From: Rosa chinensis
Lineage: Eukaryota; Streptophyta; Magnoliopsida; Rosales; Rosaceae
Assembly: GCF_002994745.2 (NCBI RefSeq)
Contig: NC_037094.1
Span: forward strand, 66,526,319 to 66,590,318
Direction of reading: 5' to 3'
DNA length: 64,000 nt
The position numbers and the translations under genes were made by a program. The first letter of the stretch is position 1. Every line of letters begins with the position of its first letter. The notes under the pieces are model-generated. The model had not been told where the DNA came from and searched no databases. It saw only the letters and a program-made list of their open reading frames with translations. Below are positions 56,672 to 64,000 of the stretch, one piece after another.

Positions 56672-59417
56672 TTAGGGGTTGGCGGGGTTGGCAGGGTTGG
56701 CAGGATTGGTCAGGTCGGCCCCGCTACCTTCAGCAGTTCCACCGGCAGCCGGCGGAGGTTGGGAGCGGCTTGTTTGGTCGGACCCCCGGGCTGTGGGACT
56801 GGGAGTCTCTATTGTGCCATCCGCCCGGGTGTGGGCTGCCAAGAACCCAGCGCGGGACACCTCAGACTGCGTAGGCGTCCGCTGGGAGTCGCCTTCTGAA
56901 AGCTCGCCACTCTCCCCGCTACCCGAGCGAACTCCAACATGGCCAGGTGCGGCAGTAGGAGCAGTACTTGTCATCGGTGGCACTTCCTTACTTGGCTGCA
57001 CGACCGGCATCGCCGCCTTCGCCCAGTCAATGGCGCCCTTCTGCCGCAACATCTCCACATTGGCCAGGGCACCGGCCTTAGCTGCATTGTTCAGCGCCTT
57101 CTTGTGCTCCGCCGACTGCTTGTACGATTCAACAGCGGCAGCTGCGGCACGGCCTCCCTCAGCCTCCAAGTGAGCGACTTCACCCTCCAGCCGCTTGATC
57201 TTCGCTTGTTTGGCGGCGGTCCGACGGACTCCCGCTGAAGGATCTCAACTTTCTTCTCCTTCGCGGTCACTCGGTCCCGCAGCAGGGACATATCCTGCTC
57301 CAGCTTGGCATACCGCTCATTCTGATCCAGGTGCCGCTCATTCTGATCCAGGTGCCGCTCAATGGCAACGTTCAGCTTGCCCCTGGCATCTGCCGCATCG
57401 CAGTCGGCCTTTGTCAAACGCCGCTCGAAGTCAGCCAGCTTCTCCTGGGTCTTCCCCAAGTCCCTCTGGAGACCCGCCACTTCCTCCCTCAGCTCCCGCT
57501 CAACCAGGGGCTGCTTGGACGCCACCTGGAACATCTCATGGAGCCCAACCGTGACGTGCCCAAAGGCTATGCTGAAGGGCGACTCGCTGACGGCGGTCGA
57601 CCGAACAATTCCTTCCAGGCCGCCGAACCCCAGCCGCTCGCAAAGGTGATACAGGAAGTCCCGCTCACCATCTTTGAGGAACTCGGCGTAGGCAGCAAAT
57701 GAGTCCAGGCTGCTTGCACCCACCTCTTTCGCCACGCCAGCAACAGCCTCGGGCGGAGCCTGCCTCGACTTCTTCGGCTGCTCTCGGACCCCGTTACCTC
57801 CACTTCCTCCTCTTCCCCACCCGAGTCGGGCTGACGGCGTTTTCGCTGAAGCACCCGCGTGCTCCCAGCAACGGCAGGCCTCGAACCCCCCGCCGGCGGC
57901 GCCAACCCCGCTATGGTAACACCCTCGGTGGGGCGCACTGCTTTCTTCACCACCCCGCGCCACAAGGCCGGCGCTCTATCTTTCCGCGGAGCCGCCTCAC
58001 TCACCCCGCCTGTCCCCGCCTGAACGGCAGGCAGCCCATCACCACCAAGATGGGAGTGGTGCGGCATTGGCAGCACCACAGGAACCTCTGACTGGCTCAG
58101 CGCCAGTGTCTCTGGGTCCACCACCGTCTTTTGCGCTACCATCCCGGAAGCATGCATGGCTTCAAGAAAGTTGTCGATTTCAGCGCGGTCTATGGCTTTT
58201 GCAAAGGCGTCACGGCTAGCCTTGTTTCCCGGCGGAGTCTCTACAAAAATTTGTGGCAGGCCAGTTAGCATGGGACAACCTCACCAAAGGTACGATACAG
58301 CTGAGATTACTTACCAACGGCACGCGTCAGTTGTTGAGCTACCAACAACTCCCACCCGCTAAGGAGACGGAAGTCCAGCAAGTTGCGATTCCGCCAGCAA
58401 CCCCTGATACGTGCTACCCGGCACTCTTCCTCACGAGTTAGGTTGTACCGCAACCCCGCTGCACAAACAGGTCATTATCAGTAGAGTACACAAAAAAAAA
58501 AAAAAACAGAAACCACGCCAGTTGTGTTTAGCGGAAACAATAAACAACCTCGGATGGGCTGAAATTCTGACTTAATTCTAAACGACGGCTCCCCCTCGTT
58601 AGACCCTGCCTAGTACTCCCATCCCGCTGTGGCAATGCAAAACGAACCCCGCAAGTACGACATTGAGTCCCGCAGGTTTTCGATCAGCTTGGGCGCTCCT
58701 TGCCGACGGCTGAGGTTTACTTGCCCTCTACAACCCTGGCGCTTCACGTACACCAGTTCGTAGAAATGCAACACCTCCACCACGGTCGGTCCTTCGTAAC
58801 CGGACAACCACCACAACAAGTTCAGCGCCAGTAGTAACCGCCACATGTTGGGGCACACTTGCCCAAAGGCGATGCCGAACTCGCACAGCAGAATCTGAAG
58901 ATTGGGCACCAGTGGGAGGGTCACTCCTTCGCGGAATATGGCCTCGTGCACCGCGGCATGGCCCGCTGGCAGAATCGAAGCTTTCTCCTCTACCGTCGGC
59001 GGACGCAGCTTCACCGCGCCGGGCAACCGGAACACCCGCTTCAGCCGGTTGACGGCAACCGCTGTCATCCTACCTCCCGCCTCGTCAACGGGGGTGCCGT
59101 CCTCGAACACCCACGCGGACTCGGTATCCTCCCCCGCCAGCGGAACCGCTGGCGGTACTATTACTTTCTAGCCGCTCTTCGTGCAAAGTATGTGCAGCGG
59201 CAGCTTCCCCCGCCCTAGAACTCTCCGGACGCGACGCACGACCCATATCTACGTCCCACGGAATGGTCTGTAGCGGCTCGACCTCTAGCGGTTCTGGCAG
59301 TGAGGTTCCTGCACGGGCAGACGAACGCAACGAGTCAATAAAATTTCTATGCGCCGCGCTGAACGACACTTCAGATCCGGAGTCCTCACTGCTCGAGATC
59401 TCTATGACGTCGGCCAT
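56672..59417 (-). pseudogene. Antisense additional ORF of the Tat element (Transposase_28/gypsy-type-like)
   Basis: Minus-strand frames chain from ATG 59417 (MADVIEISSSEDSG) to a stop at 56672. An N-terminal acidic part comes first. From 59110 to 58610 a plant gypsy-type domain follows (EAIFREGVTLPLVPNLQILL, then FGIAFGQVCPNMWRLLLAL, as in PF04195). After a Pro/Ser-rich part there is a long coiled coil (REEVAGLQRDLGKTQEKLA; HLDQNER repeated twice). The C-terminus has NPA repeats. Three or more frame changes break it. Antisense extra ORFs between integrase and the 3' LTR are known in Tat elements. Their function is unknown. Confidence 0.75.
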
Positions 59418-60918
59418 CCCAAACCCTAAAACCCAAATCAGTTAGCTCACACAGGATCTAACCTATCCCTATATCAGTTAGTGCCCAAGAACATCAACAA
59501 ACACTCAACCCAGAAAATGCCAAAACAAGAACAAACCCACTCAAACCCAGATTCGACCATCTTGAAAAGCCCTAACAACCCCAATTGTCAATCACAACCA
59601 CCCTTCCCCAAACCCACTCTCACCCTCACAGTACGTCGACAAAGAACATATCACAGAAAAACCCAGAAATTCAACGAGGCAGACACCCAATCAAACAGGA
59701 AAAAGGCCAGATTACCAACCTTGACAGCTCTGACAGCAGTGTGTACACTAATCTTCGAAGCCGGAGATCGTCGGTTCTTCCACGCACGAAAACTCGCCGA
59801 TATCGCCTCACCTTTCTTCTCCGATCTCAGACACAGAACACTTGAAGACGACGAGGGGCACAATTCGAAGTTTAGAGCAGTGCCAAATATGCTACCTTCC
59901 CCCCTTTTATGTCAACATCAAACAATCCCACGCCGTCCGTTTAAAAAAACGACATCGACTGCCAGCCGTACGCGTGTCCTACAGCTGCAGTTACTCTCCG
60001 GATTAACCGAGGCGTCGCCTCGGTTACGAAATCCATCATTACTCGACATTAATGGTGAGGAGACGGCTCGGCGAAGGAGGCACGCCTCCGCACGCTAACC
60101 CTTTAGGGGTTTGCCACGTGTCCACCACCATCAGGCGAAGCGTCCGATAGAAGCCATAACTTTTGGGCGAAAGGCTCCAAGTATCGAAGTCCGCTGAGCG
60201 AAACCCCGCTAGCGGAACTTCTCACTTGTCATCTTCCAAGTATCGAAGTCCGCTGAGCGAAACCCCGCTAGCGGAACTTCTCACTTATTATCTTCCAAGT
60301 ATCGAAGTCCGCTGAGCGAATTCCCGCCAGACTTCCACTTGACAATTTGCAAGGGGCAGCCTCGACTATACATGGCACTGCCGACAGAACCACCTCCATC
60401 TTGCAAACCCCATGCGTTGCTGAGCACAGTTCCGCTCAGTAACCACCGCCGAACACGTCTACCCGACGCTGTTTCCTGCTACATCCAGCAGGGGGTATTC
60501 GCCAGCGGCGGATCCCGAGGCTACTCCTCATTCTGACAACGACTGCCACGCGGCGTTACGGTCAGATCGTCCCTACGGGACAAGGGGACTTGTCAACAGT
60601 CTACGACGACCCTGATCAGGTACGTTGACCCCCGCCACTTGGGTACTAAGATTGGGCTCGCTACCCAACACCTTCTGCTCCGCGCAGCTTCCCCTCAACA
60701 AACAATTTGCCGACCATCCGGAGGTCCGTCTTGGCTAGGGAGTGGGGGACTCCCTGGCGGGCCTGGCAGGGGCCCACCCGAAAGGGTATAAAGCGTTTGC
60801 TCAGTAAATCCATGGTTGACAACGCACTGACGCTAATTATGCTGTTGCAAGTCTAGCGGAAGTAACGCTTCACACCGCCGATCAACTCCCCAACCAAGAT
60901 TTCCCTACTTGGGGGACT
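59418..60918. other. Tat 3' non-coding region and presumed promoter of the antisense ORF
   Basis: Lies upstream of the antisense start (AGGGTTTGGGATGGCC context on the minus strand). A plus-strand frame at 59481-60098 has no recognisable domain and is probably chance. Tandem repeats are listed separately. Confidence 0.5.
60176..60330. repeat. 59-bp tandem repeat, about 2.6 copies
   Basis: CCAAGTATCGAAGTCCGCTG recurs at 60177, 60236 and 60295. The unit contains the CCCCGCTAGCGG palindrome. Confidence 0.9.
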
Positions 60919-61426
60919 TGTACCTACATGTGCTAGAACGAGCATAATTAGCTATAATGAGCCACGCTCATTGTACCGCCAGAGGTACCGACTCTCACCA
61001 AGGGGATGACTTGCGAAGTCACGGTCAGGCGGGCTACCGCTCGAGCCCTGGATCGCCCCCGGATCACCGCTGACGCGCCGCCATGTGCCGCGTCAAGATA
61101 GCATCAGAAGCTCTAGACGCTGGGAATCGAAGCACATCAGTCCCACATCTGAAACAAGAAAAAGATCAACCTCTTCCTCACCTATAAAAGGTTCTCTCCT
61201 CTCTCCTCATTAATTACACAATTACTACTCATTTATTGTTATGCTGCGCATATACAGTGACTGACTTAGGCATCGGAGAAGTGAAGACCGCCCAACGCAG
61301 TCTCCCTCTGACGCCCTGTCTATCGTGTTGCAGCGAACAGGAATCACCTAATCCTAGGAGTAGCGGTCCGCCTACCGGACCCGCGTTAAGCAAGGAATCG
61401 GCTACCGCTGGACTTGAGCATTAACA
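60919..61426 (+). repeat. 3' LTR of the Tat element
   Basis: 508 bp, about 15 differences from the 5' LTR. Followed by TSD ATAGC and the pararetroviral frame. Confidence 0.93.
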
Positions 61427-63997
61427 ATAGCCAAAGACAAAGGAGTTGTTGTCTATCTGGGCTATTCTGACTGTTGTTGCATTATCTTCGACGTCTGTAT
61501 CAACATACATCTTGTAGTGGTTGTCAATTTCAAGTTTTTCCACCCAGTGCATACATGCCATTGTCGAATCTATCTCTTTTCTGGTGAGAGATAGGAATAG
61601 GTCACTGCTGTCTACGTCAGGATGATCGTAAGCAGTGATAATAGTTTTTTCTCCTGCTGCCAGGAAGGTATTGTTGATATCTTCAGAGATGATCTTCTTG
61701 ATGTATTCCAGGGTCATGGACTTCATCCATGGGATGCTTGAATTTGGTTGACCATTGTACCCGACACAGGTAGGTTGCAGATATTTCCTTTGAATAATTC
61801 TCACATAGTGATATGGAAAAATATACTCAACCTCACCATTTGTCTTCTGGATCCATTCTGGAGGTGTGGATCTGAACTTCAGACGAAGCATACAGTCATT
61901 TTTTCTAATATTTTTGACCGTGTTGACAATAATAGGCGGCAAACCCTTCAGATCATCATTTGTTTTGGTCCACAGATTATGGACAAAACCATTTTCAACA
62001 AGCCAGAGCTTGTGTTCTTGAGGATGTTCACTCTGAACATTGACTAAATATCTCCCAACATAAGGTCCTGCAATGATAAAGAGAGTTGGGGGAACTCGGT
62101 CTTCAGAATTATGACTTCCTATCAGACTGTGGAATTCATGCCAGTCTGATTCATTAAGTGCCATGATAGGGACCCTAGCACTTTCAGGACTTTCAAGGAA
62201 GTGAATTTTTTCTTTTCTTACAGCACTCTGCTGTGTATGCATTTCTTCAAACTGTGGCCTACCATTTTCGTAGAGTTCTTCAGCTAATGCAAAGAGAGCT
62301 GGGAACATTAGACCACTGCTTCTTTCTTGAAAAGCAAAAAGGAGATTATCCAATATTGCTTTCTGGTGATAAGCTAGTCGCCTGCCAGTTCTGAACACAG
62401 GAGTATCAAAGGTTCTTAATTCATAATTAAAAACATTTATAACTCCAGTTGGAGTTGGTCTGCTTTTTGGCAAAGCAGCCGCCATCAACGATCTTGATGA
62501 GCCTTTACCGTCTGTCGTTTGAGAAGGGCTAGCCAATCTTTTACCCTGGGATTGATCAGTTGAGGCCAAGCCTTTAGAGCTTAGCAGAAACCTTTTAAGG
62601 ATTTTTTCTTTGGTTTCTTTGGGATCCTCTTCGGGCTCCTGTTCTTTCCTAGTCCTTCTGCTTCTGGGATTACGACCTTCGTCGTCATCTCTTTGGCTGA
62701 ACATTGCCATTTCTCTGGTCAATGCGTCTGGAAGATAATTCTTGTTTCCTGCAATTAATTCAACATTATAATCATATTGGTTAATAAATAATTGCCAATT
62801 TGCTAATCTTCCTCTATCGGCAGCTTTTTCAAGTTCGAAATTTTTGAAATTCTTTACTCTGGCACAATCGATGCGGACAGTAAAGGATTTTCCAAGATAA
62901 GCTGGAGAATTTAAAATTGTTTTTTTGACAGCCAAAATTTCTTTTTCCCCTGTGGGATAATTCAGTTCTGCAGGGCTGAACTTGCCACTACAAAATTTGC
63001 AAATCTTTTCAATGTTAGTTTCAGGCGTTTTTGCCAGAACAACACCGGACCAGTAATTATCACTCGCATCTGTTTGGAGGATAATTTCATCATTTTCTTC
63101 TGGTTGCTGTAGAGGAGGGAGGTTTTTGCAGAGATTTTTTATCTGTTTCACGATCTTTTCATCATCTGCTGTGAAGTTCCATTTTCTTTTGGAACTTGTC
63201 TTAGGAGATAACATTGTTGTTAACCCCGAGAGTTTGGGAATGAAATCTCTCCCATAATTTATGACACCAAGGAATCTCTCTAGACTCTTAGCATTAGGAA
63301 TTCTATCTGGGAATTTCCAAATTTTCTCAAGGATATGAGGTTGAAGTTTTATTACCCCATTCTTGATATTTATTCCTAGGAAATCAACTTCATCGAGGAT
63401 AAAGAAGATTTTCTTTTCACCTAGGATAATTCCATGCTGAACTATCAGCTTTGCAACCTCGTGGAGGTGTTTCATGTGTTCTTCTCTGTTTTTGGAGAAG
63501 ACCAGAATGTCATCTATATAGACGATGCAGAACTCCGCAACATGTTTGAAAATGTTATCCATCTTTCTTTAGAAGATTGAGGGAGCTTGCTTTAGACCAA
63601 AAGGCATTACCAGCCATTCGTAATGACCTTGTGGTGTTCCGAATGCAGTGAGAAGAATACTCTCAGGATGCATCTTGACCTGCCAGAAACCCGACTTTGC
63701 ATCGAATTTCGAAAAGACTTTAGCTCCTCTGAGCTGGTTAATCAATACTCTTACTTGAGCAATTTGATAACCGCCTTTGACAGTCTTCTTGTTGACATCT
63801 CTGTAGTCAATCACCATTCTAGCTTTTCCTCTTAGGTTTTCTGCATGATTTCTCACGTAGAATGCTGGAGCATGATGAGGGCTAGTGGAAGGTTGAATTA
63901 ATCTCTTGTTCAGGAGATCTTCAATATCTTTTCTGAATTCTTTTTGATCTTCCTCTTTGAACTGAGGAATAGCTTTGACATGACAGATGGCATTCAT
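61427..63997 (-). pseudogene. Endogenous Caulimoviridae-like pararetrovirus: RT, RNase H and C-terminal extension
   Basis: Minus-strand frame entering from the right edge. RT blocks: ARMVIDYRDVN, FDAKSGFWQV and MPFGLKQAP, then an in-frame TAA at 63571-63569. The frame continues with the catalytic YIDD near 63510 and FLGVINY. RNase H follows with LQTDASD, YPTGEKEILAVKKTI, and ADRGRLANWQ. The next roughly 400 codons have no family I recognise. The frame is cut at 61431 by the Tat 3' LTR, and its last codons lie at 47323-47300. Plant pararetroviruses replicate by reverse transcription; this copy is broken by a stop and a 14-kb insertion. Genus not resolved (Florendovirus- or Petuvirus-like possible). 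Confidence 0.88.
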
Positions 63998-64000
63998 ATC

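Larger units (their letters stand above)
47324..61431 (+). mobile_element. Ty3/gypsy element of the Tat lineage, inserted in the pararetroviral segment
   Basis: LTRs 47329-47836 and 60919-61426 (508 bp each, about 15 differences, roughly 3%). TSD ATAGC at 47324-47328 and 61427-61431. PBS TTGGCGCCGTCTGTGGGA directly after the 5' LTR. Polypurine tract ACTTGGGGGAC before the 3' LTR. The pol order PR-RT-RNase H-second RNase H-integrase and the extra frame before the 3' LTR mark the Tat group. It is 14.1 kb including a 2.7-kb solo LTR. Multiple stops and frameshifts show it is dead. Confidence 0.94.

Noticed and set aside
59481..60098. 205-codon plus-strand frame in the Tat 3' region
   Set aside because: No domain; it faces the presumed antisense promoter region and has biased composition only.

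Overview
This window is nuclear plant DNA from a eudicot, probably a rosid and perhaps Rosaceae (the clade is inference). It holds a TIR-NB-LRR resistance gene, an auxin response factor relic, tRNA-derived SINEs, hAT and Tourist MITEs, Copia, Ty3/gypsy-Tat and CACTA elements, and an endogenous plant pararetrovirus. No host gene in the window looks intact, and there are no bacterial-style operons, rRNA genes or CRISPR arrays.

1-12.6 kb: a Copia tail (RT/RNase H with a frameshift, then a 3' LTR) enters from the left. Next comes a copy of the TNL upstream region (about 1445-3145) carrying a SINE with a hAT-like MITE inside it. It is followed by a reverse-oriented LINE-like remnant, unannotated AT-rich DNA, a decayed Copia RNase H plus LTR, and a 2.66-kb solo LTR (8528-11186). 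A second copy of the TNL upstream region (about 11247-12470) carries a Tourist-like MITE and leads into the TNL promoter.

12.6-20.6 kb: a nine-exon TNL gene (TIR, NB-ARC, LRR, then three post-LRR/C-JID-like modules). It is split in the NB-ARC exon by a young 2.05-kb non-autonomous Copia element (LTRs differ at 3 of 312 sites) and has two frameshifts.

20.6-27.0 kb: repeat-rich spacer. A diverged local duplication gives an empty-site reference for a hAT-like element (23464-25601), which itself holds a second one (23726-24635) with a perfect 8-bp TSD. A SINE, a 148-bp tandem duplication and a 344-bp solo LTR also lie here.

27.0-46.3 kb: an ARF17-like pseudogene on the minus strand, cut in the auxin-response region by a Copia element (27695-45228). 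That element is in turn cut by a 12.4-kb CACTA transposon (30716-43147) with a TNP2 transposase gene and a second gene ending in a C48/Ulp1-like peptidase domain.

46.6-64.0 kb: an endogenous Caulimoviridae-like sequence on the minus strand (RT/RNase H with a long extra C-terminal region; promoter-like region on the far side). It is split near the end of its reading frame by a Tat-lineage Ty3/gypsy element (47329-61426). The gypsy element carries a 2.68-kb solo LTR in its gag and a large antisense reading frame between integrase and the 3' LTR.

The most unusual signal is in the two related 2.7-kb solo LTRs. Both carry, at the same relative position, an array of about ten hairpins whose stems differ from unit to unit but pair internally, around a nearly constant loop (CCC in one copy, TTGGCAGTCCCTT in the other).
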